Positions 1 through 7,605 of a DNA stretch of 11,239 nt are shown in pieces. Numbering within the stretch: the first letter of the stretch is position 1; the number at the start of each line of letters is the position of its first letter. Both the position numbers and the translations under genes were made by a program. Below the pieces are notes generated by a model, which was not told the DNA's origin, did no database searches, and worked only from the letters and a program-made list of their open reading frames with translations. The stretch comes from Neptunomonas sp. (GTDB lineage: Bacteria > Pseudomonadota > Gammaproteobacteria > Pseudomonadales > Balneatricaceae), in the NCBI GenBank assembly GCA_004195305.1, contig SDWN01000350.1:1-11239 (forward strand), written 5' to 3'.

Positions 1-19
1 AGATGTGTATAAGAGACAG
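1..19 (+). other. Tn5/Nextera mosaic-end adapter remnant (non-genomic)
   Basis: These 19 bases, AGATGTGTATAAGAGACAG, are identical to the Tn5 transposase mosaic-end sequence used in Nextera library preparation. They sit at the very edge of the window and break into the middle of sdhA, where the family protein has unrelated residues. The natural reading is untrimmed adapter left on a contig end, not biology. Any start codon proposed inside it, such as the GTG at 5, is an artefact. Confidence 0.97.
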
Positions 20-823
20 GTGCTGCAAAGCCGCTTGCCGGGTATCTGTGAGCTGTCCAAGACCTTTGCCCATGTTGATCCGGTTAAAGATCTGGTCCCG
101 GTCGTTCCGACCTGTCATTACATGATGGGCGGTGTACCGACCAATGTCAGTGGTCAGGCGCTGACTATCGATGCTGATGGCAATGATCAGGAGATTCCGG
201 GACTGTTTGCCTGTGGTGAGATCGCCTGTGTTTCTGTCCACGGTGCGAACCGTCTGGGTGGTAACTCGCTGCTCGATCTGGTTGTGTTCGGGCGTGCGGC
301 TGGCTTGCATATTCAAAAGATGTTGAATGCAGGTTATAGCGCGGAAGATGCCACTGAGGCGGATGTTAGTGTAGCCATGGCGCGTCTGGATCGTCTCAAT
401 AACAGTACTGGAGGGGAGAGTGTTTCCCAGGTCCGTGCTGATCTGCAAAAGACCATGCAGCTTTACTTTGGTGTGTTCCGCGATGGTGTGAGCATGCAGA
501 AGGGGCTCGATATGCTGATTGATATCCGCAAGCGGGTAGAAAATCTCCATCTCGAAGACAAATCCTCTGCGTTCAACACAGCGCGGATAGAAGCTCTGGA
601 GCTTGAGAATTTGTTGGAGGTTGCTGAAGCAACAGCGATTGCTGCCGAAGAGCGTAAAGAGAGCCGTGGCGCTCATGCTCGTGACGACTTCCCTGAGCGT
701 GATGATGTTAACTGGCTGAAGCACTCTGTTTTCTTCCCCGGTGAGAAGCGAGTTGGTAAGCGTGATGTGAATTTTGCGCCCAAGACTGTTCCTGTCTTCG
801 AACCTAAGAAGCGCGTTTATTAA
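20..823 (+). CDS. sdhA: Succinate dehydrogenase flavoprotein subunit, C-terminal part (5' end missing)
   Basis: SdhA is the FAD-carrying catalytic subunit of complex II; it oxidises succinate to fumarate on the cytoplasmic face of the inner membrane and passes electrons to SdhB. Only the last 267 codons are present. By alignment with the 588-residue E. coli protein from memory, about 320 N-terminal residues are missing, including the FAD-linking histidine. The dicarboxylate-binding histidine of the CHYMMGG segment (codon 116-118) and the arginine of HGANRLGG (codon 251-253) are present, 45 residues apart as in E. coli (His354 and Arg399). The tail contains the ESRGAHARDDFPERDD segment typical of the family. 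The frame is open from base 20, directly after the adapter, so the truncation reflects the contig edge and not a broken gene. It ends 12 nt before sdhB and is surely in an operon with it. Confidence 0.96.
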   Translation: MLQSRLPGICELSKTFAHVDPVKDLVPVVPTCHYMMGGVPTNVSGQALTIDADGNDQEIPGLFACGEIACVSVHGANRLGGNSLLDLVVFGRAAGLHIQKMLNAGYSAEDATEADVSVAMARLDRLNNSTGGESVSQVRADLQKTMQLYFGVFRDGVSMQKGLDMLIDIRKRVENLHLEDKSSAFNTARIEALELENLLEVAEATAIAAEERKESRGAHARDDFPERDDVNWLKHSVFFPGEKRVGKRDVNFAPKTVPVFEPKKRVY

Positions 824-835
824 GGGAGTGTTGTC

Positions 836-1540
836 ATGTTAGTCAGTGTTTATCGTTACAATCCTGAGGTTGATGATGCGCCTTATATGCAGGATATCCA
901 TATCGATATCCCTGGTGGTAAGGACATCATGGTGCTGGACCTGCTCCAGTTGCTAAAGGATAAAGATCCGAGTCTGGGTTATCGTCGTTCTTGTCGTGAA
1001 GGGGTCTGTGGCTCCGACGGCATGAATATGAACGGCAAGAACGGCCTGGCCTGTATTACTCCGCTGTCCGCAGTCGTTGATAAGGATAAGCTGGTATTAC
1101 GTCCTTTACCGGGTCTGCCGGTAGTGCGTGATCTGGTTGTTGATATGAGTCAGTTCTATGCGCAGTACGAGAAGATCAAGCCGTATCTGATTAATGATAC
1201 TCCGCCTCCGGCGATCGAGCGGTTGCAGTCGCCCGAAGAGCGGGAGAAACTGGATGGTCTGTACGAGTGTATCCTCTGTGCGTGTTGCTCCACCGCTTGT
1301 CCGTCGTTCTGGTGGAATCCGGACAAATTTGTCGGTCCTTCCGGTTTGCTGCAAGCCTATCGGTTCTTGATCGATAGTCGGGATACGGCGACTCAGGAGC
1401 GTCTGGCGGAGCTGGATGATCCCTTCAGTGTGTTCCGCTGTCACGGTATCATGAACTGTGTCAGCGTCTGCCCAAAGGGGCTAAACCCCACGAAGGCAAT
1501 CGGGAAAATTCGCAACATGCTGTTGCAGCAAGCGACCTGA
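836..1540 (+). CDS. sdhB: Succinate dehydrogenase iron-sulfur subunit
   Basis: SdhB carries the three Fe-S clusters that pass electrons from SdhA to quinone at the membrane anchor SdhCD. The 234-residue product is close to the 238 of E. coli. An N-terminal ferredoxin-like domain holds the [2Fe-2S] ligands Cys53, Cys58, Asp61 and Cys73 (RRSCREGVCGSDG and GLAC); aspartate as one ligand is also seen in E. coli. The C-terminal domain has CILCACCSTACP (145-156), which with the later Cys202, Cys208 and Cys212 (FRCHGIMNCVSVCPKG) supplies the [4Fe-4S] and [3Fe-4S] clusters. Trp160 in SFWWNPDKF corresponds to the tryptophan near the quinone site. The ATG at 836 has a good ribosome site (GGGAG, 824-828, 7 nt upstream) right after the sdhA stop. 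The gene is complete and ends just before a strong terminator. Confidence 0.98.
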   Translation: MLVSVYRYNPEVDDAPYMQDIHIDIPGGKDIMVLDLLQLLKDKDPSLGYRRSCREGVCGSDGMNMNGKNGLACITPLSAVVDKDKLVLRPLPGLPVVRDLVVDMSQFYAQYEKIKPYLINDTPPPAIERLQSPEEREKLDGLYECILCACCSTACPSFWWNPDKFVGPSGLLQAYRFLIDSRDTATQERLAELDDPFSVFRCHGIMNCVSVCPKGLNPTKAIGKIRNMLLQQAT

Positions 1541-1551
1541 TCAAGAAAAAC

Positions 1552-1580
1552 AAATGGTGCGATATTCGCACCATTTTTTT
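1552..1580 (+). terminator. Rho-independent terminator after sdhB
   Basis: A perfect 11-bp stem, AAATGGTGCGA (1552-1562) pairing with TCGCACCATTT (1566-1576), has a 3-nt TAT loop and a run of seven T (1574-1580). It begins 11 nt after the sdhB stop. The opposite strand also ends in a T-rich stretch, so it may work in both directions. It should separate sdh transcription from sucA. Confidence 0.93.
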
Positions 1581-1853
1581 GTCTGTTGTTTGTTTGGCCG
1601 GTGGCGGTAGATCGGCCGAATTAAGACGCTTATAGGTAAAAAGCATTATTCCGGTGTAGTACTAACTGCTGTAAACTTACGCGCCGATGCTAACTAGGAA
1701 TAATCAGCTTTTGATTCCTGTAGCTCACTCTTAAATGTCACAGAAACATTATTAAGAGGGGCGTTGTTCCCTGGTGAACCTGCGTATGCAGGTGGCTGGG
1801 CGAAGAATGTACCGCCAATTCAGGCGCATTCCCTCATTACAGGGCTGTCGAGA
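1581..1853 (+). promoter_or_regulatory. sucA upstream region: leader with several hairpins
   Basis: About 270 bp lie between the sdhB terminator and the chosen sucA start, with no convincing gene. Because a terminator precedes it, a sucA promoter must lie here or read-through must occur. I see three small inverted repeats: TTGGCCG/CGGCCGAA (about 1594-1619), AGGAAT/ATTCCT (1696-1701 with 1714-1719) and ACCTGC/GCAGGT with a GTAT loop (1778-1793). None is followed by a T-run. They could structure a long 5' leader, but this is inference; none matches a riboswitch class I recognise. Confidence 0.5.
1621..1649 (+). promoter_or_regulatory. Possible sigma-70 promoter for the suc operon
   Basis: TTAAGA (1621-1626, 4/6 to the -35 consensus) and CATTAT (1644-1649, 4/6 to the -10 consensus) are 17 bp apart. 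This is the best-spaced pair I found between the sdhB terminator and sucA, but both boxes are weak and such matches occur by chance. It would imply a leader of roughly 200 nt. Confidence 0.22.
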
Positions 1854-4688
1854 ATGCATGAAGGCATAATGGAGCTGATGTGGACGACTTCACATCTCTC
1901 AGGGGGCAATCTAGCTTACGTCGAAGAGCTTTACGAGACGTACCTCAGGGATCCCAATGAGGTCTCTCAAGAGTGGCGGGAAGAGTTCGATAAGCTTCCC
2001 AAGGTCCAGGGCACAGTGGTCCAGGATATACCCCACTCGATAGTGCGCGAGCACTTCCGTTACCTATCTAAAAACCAGCGCGCAGCGCAGCAGCCGCTTC
2101 CTGTTTCGGGCGTCAGCTCCGAGCATGAGAAAAAGCAAGTTCGCGTGTTACGCATGATTAACGCATTCCGTGTGCGTGGGCATCAGGCCGCGACTATCGA
2201 TCCATTGGGGTTGATGCTGCGAGAAGATGTGCCCGATCTGGATCTGCACTTTCACGAGCTTTCCGCGGCTGATCTGGATACTACGTTTCAACTCGGTTCG
2301 CTGTTCTTTGGTGCTGAAGAGGCACCATTAAAGACGATCCTTGCTGACCTCAAGAAAACCTACTGCACCACCGTGGGATCTGAGTTTATGCATATTATCG
2401 AAACCCAGGAGAAGCGTTGGCTGCAACAACGCATTGAGCCGGTTCGCAGCCATCCAGAGTTTGAACCGCAATACCGCAAGCATATTCTTGAGCGCTTGAC
2501 CGCTGCCGAAGGTCTGGAGAAATATCTGGGTTCCCGTTTTGCCGGAGCCAAGCGTTTCGGGCTCGAAGGCGGGGAAGCGTTAATTCCTTGCATGGATGAA
2601 TTGATCCAGCGTTCCGGTAGAGCGGGCGTGAAAGAGGTCGTCATCGGCATGGCTCACCGCGGTCGGTTGAATGTACTGGTTAATACGTTTGGCAAGAATC
2701 CGCAGGATCTGTTCAATGAGTTTGAGGGTAAACGGACATTGCAGACCTCGGGTGATGTTAAGTATCACCAGGGTTTCTCTTCCAATGTTTCTACCCCGGG
2801 CGGCGAAGTTCATCTGGCACTCGCATTTAACCCGTCACACCTCGAGATCACCTCGCCCGTAGTTGAAGGCTCGGTCCGCGCGCGTCAAGATCGTCGTAAT
2901 GATTCGGCTGGCGATCTGGTGTTGCCAATCACCCTGCATGGCGATCAGTCTTTTGCCGGGCAGGGTGTGGTGATGGAAACGCTGCAGATGTCGCAGACCC
3001 GCGCTTACAAGACGGGCGGAACCGTTCACATCGTGATCAATAACCAGGTTGGTTTTACCACCAACAAACGCGAAGATTCACGCTCCACCGAGTACTGTAC
3101 CGATATCGCGAAGATGGTCCAGGCGCCGATTTTTCATGTTAATGGCGATGACCCGGAAGCCGTTGCCTTTGTGACGCAGGTGGCGTTGGACTACCGTAAC
3201 GAATTCAAAAAAGACGTGGTTATCGACCTGGTCTGTTACCGTCGTCGCGGCCATAACGAAGCCGATGAGCCCTCCGGGACACAACCGGTGATGTACCAGA
3301 TAATCAAAGCTCAGAAGACTACAAAGACCCTGTATGCCGAGCGGTTGATCGCTGAAGCGGTGGTGACCGAGGCCGAAGTCCAGGCGATGGCTTCGGACTA
3401 CCGCCAGTCGCTTGAAGATGGTCGACACGTGGCCAAGTCGCTCGTGACTGAACCGAATGAAGAGTTGTTCGTCGATTGGCGTCCATACCTGGGTCATGAG
3501 TGGACGCTTGAATGTGATACGACGGTTGATGTCGAGTTGTTCAAGGACCTGGTCGCAAAGCTAGACGTCAAGCCCGATGGCTTCATCGTCCAGAACCAGG
3601 TTAATAAGATTCTGGAAGACCGTAAGAAAATGGGCTCAGGCGCGATGCCTATTAACTGGGGCTTCGCCGAAACCATGGCCTATGCAACCTTGCTGGCCGA
3701 AGGTCATCCGATCAGGATTACGGGTCAGGATGTCGGCCGCGGTACGTTCTCGCATCGGCATGCGGTGTTGCATAACCAGAAAGACGGTGCTACTCATGTG
3801 CCGCTACAAAATTTGTCCGCCGACCAGCCACGAATGGCCATCTATGACTCGTTCTTGTCGGAAGAGGCGGTGCTGGGGTTTGAGTATGGCTATGCCACAA
3901 CTGCGCCGAATACACTGGTGATCTGGGAGGCGCAGTTTGGTGACTTCGCTAACGGTGCCCAGGTGGTTATCGATCAGTTCATCACCTCGGGCGAGCATAA
4001 GTGGGCGCGTTTGTGCGGCCTCACCATGTTGTTGCCACATGGTTATGAAGGCCAGGGTCCAGAGCATAGTTCTGCCCGGCTTGAGCGCTATCTGCAGATG
4101 TGTGCCGAGCACAATATTCAGGTCTGTGTGCCTAGTACTCCCGCTCAGATTTTCCATATGCTGCGGCGTCAGGTGATTCGGCCTCTGCGCAAACCGCTGA
4201 TTGTGATGTCTCCTAAGTCACTGTTGCGCCATAAGCAGGCTGTATCGACCCTGGAAGAGCTCACTAATGGCACATTCCAGAACGTCATTGCCGAGGTTGA
4301 TAGCCTCGAGGCCAGCAAGGTTAAGCGGGTTGTGCTCTGCAGTGGCAAGGTCTATTACGACCTTTATAACAAGCGTGCAGCTGATGGCAAAGACGATGTT
4401 GCAGTCGTCCGACTTGAGCAACTGTATCCCTTCCCGGAGAAAGAGCTGATTGCGGCACTTGATGGCTACAACAACGTCGAGTCTGTGGTCTGGTGTCAGG
4501 AGGAGCCGCTGAATCAGGGTGCCTGGTACAGTTCGCAACACCATATGCGCCATGTGTTGCAGCGGTTATTCCCGAAATTGCATCTTGAGGTTTCGGCACG
4601 CCCGGGCTCGGCTGCACCCGCTTCGGGTTATATGTCGCAACACGTGGAAGAACAGCAAAATCTGGTTAACGAAGCGATCAATGGTTAA
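1854..4688 (+). CDS. sucA: 2-oxoglutarate dehydrogenase E1 component
   Basis: E1 decarboxylates 2-oxoglutarate using thiamine diphosphate and transfers the succinyl group to the lipoyl arm of SucB. The 944-residue product is close to 933 in E. coli and 943 in Pseudomonas. In order: an E2-binding N-terminal segment (HLSGGNLAYVEELYETYL, near 12-30), the ThDP-binding dehydrogenase domain with MAHRGRLNVLVN (His268), NPSHLEI (His329) and the HGD...NNQVGFTT motif (from His362), then a transketolase-like pyrimidine-binding domain (GRGTFSHRHAV near 634, EAQFGDFANGAQ, LPHGYEGQGPEHSSAR) and the C-terminal domain (QEEPLNQGAWY). The frame is open upstream to a TTG at 1764, but homologues begin near MHEGIMELMW, and AGGG at 1841-1844 lies 9 nt before the ATG at 1854. 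HGD is followed by Gln-Ser where E. coli and Pseudomonas have Ala-Ala, as I recall. First gene of the suc operon. Confidence 0.97.
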   Translation: MHEGIMELMWTTSHLSGGNLAYVEELYETYLRDPNEVSQEWREEFDKLPKVQGTVVQDIPHSIVREHFRYLSKNQRAAQQPLPVSGVSSEHEKKQVRVLRMINAFRVRGHQAATIDPLGLMLREDVPDLDLHFHELSAADLDTTFQLGSLFFGAEEAPLKTILADLKKTYCTTVGSEFMHIIETQEKRWLQQRIEPVRSHPEFEPQYRKHILERLTAAEGLEKYLGSRFAGAKRFGLEGGEALIPCMDELIQRSGRAGVKEVVIGMAHRGRLNVLVNTFGKNPQDLFNEFEGKRTLQTSGDVKYHQGFSSNVSTPGGEVHLALAFNPSHLEITSPVVEGSVRARQDRRNDSAGDLVLPITLHGDQSFAGQGVVMETLQMSQTRAYKTGGTVHIVINNQVGFTTNKREDSRSTEYCTDIAKMVQAPIFHVNGDDPEAVAFVTQVALDYRNEFKKDVVIDLVCYRRRGHNEADEPSGTQPVMYQIIKAQKTTKTLYAERLIAEAVVTEAEVQAMASDYRQSLEDGRHVAKSLVTEPNEELFVDWRPYLGHEWTLECDTTVDVELFKDLVAKLDVKPDGFIVQNQVNKILEDRKKMGSGAMPINWGFAETMAYATLLAEGHPIRITGQDVGRGTFSHRHAVLHNQKDGATHVPLQNLSADQPRMAIYDSFLSEEAVLGFEYGYATTAPNTLVIWEAQFGDFANGAQVVIDQFITSGEHKWARLCGLTMLLPHGYEGQGPEHSSARLERYLQMCAEHNIQVCVPSTPAQIFHMLRRQVIRPLRKPLIVMSPKSLLRHKQAVSTLEELTNGTFQNVIAEVDSLEASKVKRVVLCSGKVYYDLYNKRAADGKDDVAVVRLEQLYPFPEKELIAALDGYNNVESVVWCQEEPLNQGAWYSSQHHMRHVLQRLFPKLHLEVSARPGSAAPASGYMSQHVEEQQNLVNEAING

Positions 4689-4706
4689 CAGGCCCGACAG
4701 CCTGTT
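4687..4706 (+). other. Hairpin at the sucA stop, between sucA and sucB
   Basis: AACAGGC (4687-4693) pairs perfectly with GCCTGTT (4700-4706) around a 6-nt loop, and two more T follow. The stem begins inside the sucA stop codon. The T-run is too short for a strong terminator, so it may be a partial terminator or an mRNA processing or stability element. The structure is visible in the sequence; any role is inferred. Confidence 0.55.
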
Positions 4707-4733
4707 TTGCCACTACTAAATAAAGGAAGTGTC

Positions 4734-5927
4734 ATGTCTATCGAAATTAAAGCGCCTACGTTCCCAGAGTCTGTTGCCGACGGCACCGTCGCGACTTGGC
4801 ATAAGCAGCCAGGTGAGGCTGTTTCCCGTGATGAGTTGATCGTGGATATCGAGACCGACAAGGTGGTTCTTGAGGTGGTTGCTCCAGCCGACGGTGCCCT
4901 GGCTGAAATCATTAAGGGCGAAGGATCTACGGTTCTTAGCGATGAAGTGATCGCCCTGTTTGTTGCTGGCGCGGTTGCAGAAGCGACTCCTGCGGCAGCG
5001 TCGCCAGCAGCCATTGTGGAAGGTGACGCCGATGCCGTAGCGGGGCCGGCCGCGCGTAAAATTTTAGATGAAAACAACCTGGATGCATCACAGGTTGCCG
5101 GCACCGGTAAAGGTGGGCGGGTGACCAAAGAAGATGTGGTTAATCATCTCAAGAATAAGCCTGCAGCTGTGGCTACTCAAACGGTTGCCGTTACGCCTGT
5201 TGTCGATGTGGTTGCTGCCGGTGCCCGGGTTGAAAAACGGGTTCCTATGACCCGCTTGCGAGCTACTATCGCCAAGCGCCTGGTTGACGCTCAGCAAACC
5301 GCCGCCATGTTGACAACCTACAATGAAGTCAACATGAAGCCGATCATGGATCTGCGCAAGCAGTACAAAGAGCTGTTTGAGAAAACGCATAATGGCACCC
5401 GTCTGGGCTTTATGTCGTTCTTCGTCAAGGCCGCAACTGAAGCGTTGAAGCGCTTCCCTGCCGTTAACGCATCGATCGACGGTAGCGACATGGTCTATCA
5501 CGGCTATCAGGATATCGGTGTCGCTGTTTCGACTGCGCGTGGTCTAATGGTTCCTGTGTTACGTGATACCGATGCCATGAGTTTAGCGGGCGTGGAGTCG
5601 GCCATTGCCGATTTCGGCGCGCGTGGACGTGACGGTAAACTGGGCATTGCAGATATGCAGGGGGGGACCTTTACGATCACCAACGGCGGGGTGTTTGGCT
5701 CGCTGATGTCGACCCCCATCTTGAATCCACCGCAGACCGCGATTCTGGGAATGCACAAGATTCAGGATCGCCCTATGGCGGTAAATGGGCAGGTTGTGAT
5801 TCAGCCGATGATGTATCTGGCCGTGTCCTACGATCACCGGATGATCGATGGCAAAGAAGCAGTGCAGTTCCTGGTTACTATCAAAGAGCTGCTTGAAGAC
5901 CCAACCCGCATGCTGCTCGATGTATAA
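4734..5927 (+). CDS. sucB: Dihydrolipoyllysine succinyltransferase, E2 of 2-oxoglutarate dehydrogenase
   Basis: E2 forms the core of the complex and moves the succinyl group from the lipoyl arm to CoA. The 397-residue product (405 in E. coli) has a single lipoyl domain (about 1-77) with the modified lysine at 43 in DIETDKVVLEV, then an Ala-rich linker (78-103). A peripheral subunit-binding domain follows (about 104-139; GPAARKILDE and GKGGRVTKEDV), which docks E1/E3. After a second linker comes the acyltransferase domain (about 170-397), with catalytic His368 and Asp372 in SYDHRMIDG. A single lipoyl domain and ending LLDV fit the succinyl- and not the acetyl-transferase. ATG at 4734 is favoured over an ATG at 4707 because AAGGAAG (4723-4729) precedes it and SIEIKAPTFPES is the family N-terminus. 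It lies 45 nt after sucA. Confidence 0.98.
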   Translation: MSIEIKAPTFPESVADGTVATWHKQPGEAVSRDELIVDIETDKVVLEVVAPADGALAEIIKGEGSTVLSDEVIALFVAGAVAEATPAAASPAAIVEGDADAVAGPAARKILDENNLDASQVAGTGKGGRVTKEDVVNHLKNKPAAVATQTVAVTPVVDVVAAGARVEKRVPMTRLRATIAKRLVDAQQTAAMLTTYNEVNMKPIMDLRKQYKELFEKTHNGTRLGFMSFFVKAATEALKRFPAVNASIDGSDMVYHGYQDIGVAVSTARGLMVPVLRDTDAMSLAGVESAIADFGARGRDGKLGIADMQGGTFTITNGGVFGSLMSTPILNPPQTAILGMHKIQDRPMAVNGQVVIQPMMYLAVSYDHRMIDGKEAVQFLVTIKELLEDPTRMLLDV

Positions 5928-5973
5928 AGGTTCGATGGATAGTTAGAACAAGGGACTTTTGATAAACGTGAGA

Positions 5974-5990
5974 GGGCCGCATCAAGGCCC
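5974..5990 (+). other. Short GC hairpin between sucB and lpd
   Basis: GGGCC (5974-5978) pairs with GGCCC (5986-5990) around a 7-nt loop. It lies in the 115-nt gap between sucB and lpd, with no T-run after it, so it is not a terminator. The rest of the gap is A-rich with no clear promoter. It may affect mRNA stability, or be chance. Confidence 0.35.
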
Positions 5991-6042
5991 GAACCATCAA
6001 AGATTAAATAACCCACAAGGTTTATTGATAGGAAATTTGAAC

Positions 6043-7491
6043 ATGTCACAAAAGTTTGATGTTGTAGTAATCGGTGCGGGTCCCGGCGGCTACGTAGCAG
6101 CCATTCGTGCGGCACAGCTGGGTCTTAAGACCGCCTGTGTGGAAAAATGGATCGATGATAAGGGTGCGACGATTCTCGGTGGAACCTGTCTCAACGTGGG
6201 TTGTATTCCGTCCAAAGCATTGCTGGACAGTACCCATAAGTACCATATGGCCCATTCTGAGTTTAAGGTCCATGGTATCAGCACGGGAGACGTCACTATG
6301 GACGTTGCCGCGATGATTGGTCGTAAGAACCAGATCGTCAAGAACCTGACTGGCGGTATTGCCGGGCTGTTCAAGGCTAACGGCGTTACCGTGCTGGCGG
6401 GTAAGGGTAAGGTGCTCGGCGGCAACAAGGTTGAAGTGTCTAAAAACGATGGCAGCACTGAGATTGTTGATGCAGCTAGCATCATCATCGCGGCAGGTTC
6501 GGTACCGGTTAACATTCCGCCGGCGCCGCTGGCTGACGATCTGATCCTGGACAACGAAGGTGCGCTTAATATCTCCGAGACCCCTAAGCGTTTGGGTGTT
6601 ATCGGTGCAGGCGTTATCGGCCTGGAGATGGGGTCCGTATGGGCACGTCTGGGCTCTGAGGTGATCGTGTTGGAAGCGATGGAAGAGTTCTTGCCGTTTT
6701 GTGACAAGGACATGGCCAAGGACGCGCAGAAAAGCTTCAAGAAGCAGGGCTTGGATATTCGCCTGAATGCGCGAGTGACGGGTACTGAGATTAAGGGCAC
6801 CGGCAAGAACCAAGAGGTTCTGGTTAAATTTACCGATGCCAAAGGCGAGCAGGAAGTTACCGTCGATAAACTGATCGTTGCCGTAGGTCGTCGTCCTTAC
6901 ACCGAAGCCTTGCTGGATGCCGGTTGTGGAGTGGGTCTGGACGAACGTGGTTTTATCGCCGTTGACGGACAGTGCCGTACTACCGTTCCGGGAGTCTACG
7001 CGATTGGTGATGTGGTCCGTGGCCCGATGCTGGCGCACAAAGCTTCTGAAGAGGGAATCATGGTCGCCGATATTATCCACGGCCATAAAGCGCAGATGAA
7101 TTATGACTGCATCCCCGGCATCATCTACACCCATCCTGAACTGGCGTGGGTTGGTAAGAACGAACAGCAGCTTAAAGCTGAGGGCGTTAAGGTTAAAGTG
7201 GGTAAGTTCCCATTTGCCGCGTCCGGTCGTGCGATGGCATCACAGGACACCGAGGGCTTCGTCAAGGTAATCGCAGACGAAGCCACCGATCGTATCCTGG
7301 GTTGCCATATCATCGGCGGTCAGGCGGGCGAGCTGATTGCCCAGGCAGTGATCGCGATGGAGTTTGGCTCCACCGCTGAAGATCTGCAGTTGACCGTGTT
7401 TGCACACCCAACTGTCAGTGAAGCGATTCATGAGGCAGCTTTGGCTTGTGATAATCACGCGATTCACATCGCTAATCGCAAAAAGCGCTAA
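6043..7491 (+). CDS. lpd: Dihydrolipoyl dehydrogenase (E3)
   Basis: E3 reoxidises the dihydrolipoyl arm of SucB with FAD and NAD+, producing NADH. The 482-residue protein has the N-terminal FAD-binding motif GAGPGG (11-16), the redox-active disulfide Cys49/Cys54 in GGTCLNVGCIPSK, an NAD-binding fold beginning GVIGAGVIGLEMGSVWARLG near 185-205, a second FAD contact (YAIGDVV), and the dimerisation-domain catalytic His455/Glu460 pair in HPTVSEAIHE. The insertion WIDDKGATILGG before the disulfide resembles the Pseudomonas LpdG type. ATG at 6043 is supported by AGGAA (6030-6034, 8 nt upstream) and the family start MSQKFDVVVIGAG; an upstream in-frame ATA is not supported. Its place between sucB and sucC argues it is the E3 for 2-oxoglutarate dehydrogenase, though E3 may be shared with other complexes. 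Confidence 0.97.
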   Translation: MSQKFDVVVIGAGPGGYVAAIRAAQLGLKTACVEKWIDDKGATILGGTCLNVGCIPSKALLDSTHKYHMAHSEFKVHGISTGDVTMDVAAMIGRKNQIVKNLTGGIAGLFKANGVTVLAGKGKVLGGNKVEVSKNDGSTEIVDAASIIIAAGSVPVNIPPAPLADDLILDNEGALNISETPKRLGVIGAGVIGLEMGSVWARLGSEVIVLEAMEEFLPFCDKDMAKDAQKSFKKQGLDIRLNARVTGTEIKGTGKNQEVLVKFTDAKGEQEVTVDKLIVAVGRRPYTEALLDAGCGVGLDERGFIAVDGQCRTTVPGVYAIGDVVRGPMLAHKASEEGIMVADIIHGHKAQMNYDCIPGIIYTHPELAWVGKNEQQLKAEGVKVKVGKFPFAASGRAMASQDTEGFVKVIADEATDRILGCHIIGGQAGELIAQAVIAMEFGSTAEDLQLTVFAHPTVSEAIHEAALACDNHAIHIANRKKR

Positions 7492-7498
7492 CCAGATG

Positions 7499-7573
7499 CC
7501 CGGCGACGGGTGTTTATAAAATCGGGCTCCACTGGTAACAGGGAGCACTTTGGCGCGGTCCTTTCTGGGCCGC
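7499..7573 (+). other. Two hairpins in the lpd-sucC gap
   Basis: The 114-nt gap holds CCCG/CGGG (7499-7502 with 7507-7510) capped by a GNRA-type loop GCGA, extended by weaker wobble pairs. It also holds a 7-bp stem GCGGTCC/GGGCCGC (7555-7561 with 7567-7573, one G-T pair, 5-nt loop). Neither has a proper T-run. Such stems may protect or process the polycistronic mRNA and set relative sucC levels; that is inference. Confidence 0.45.
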
Positions 7574-7605
7574 ACACAGTAGAACGTAAAAAAACGGATC
7601 GAGAC

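Noticed and set aside
5..19. A GTG start at 5 that would begin a 272-residue SdhA protein
   Set aside because: It lies within the Tn5 adapter sequence; the encoded MYKRQ is not SdhA.
1764..1853. N-terminal extension of SucA from a TTG at 1764
   Set aside because: Homologues start at the ATG at 1854, which has its own ribosome site. The AAGAGGGG before 1764 lies too close to that codon to be convincing.
6046..7134. A 362-codon open frame on the minus strand across lpd, and a 250-codon one overlapping it
   Set aside because: Both are mirror frames of a highly conserved, GC-biased coding gene. The products show no family features and have low-complexity, Thr/Ser/Arg-rich composition; lpd on the + strand is unmistakable.
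7492..7605. Extension of SucC upstream to 7510
   Set aside because: The extra residues do not fit the family, whose proteins start MNLHEYQ; the gap DNA forms hairpins instead.
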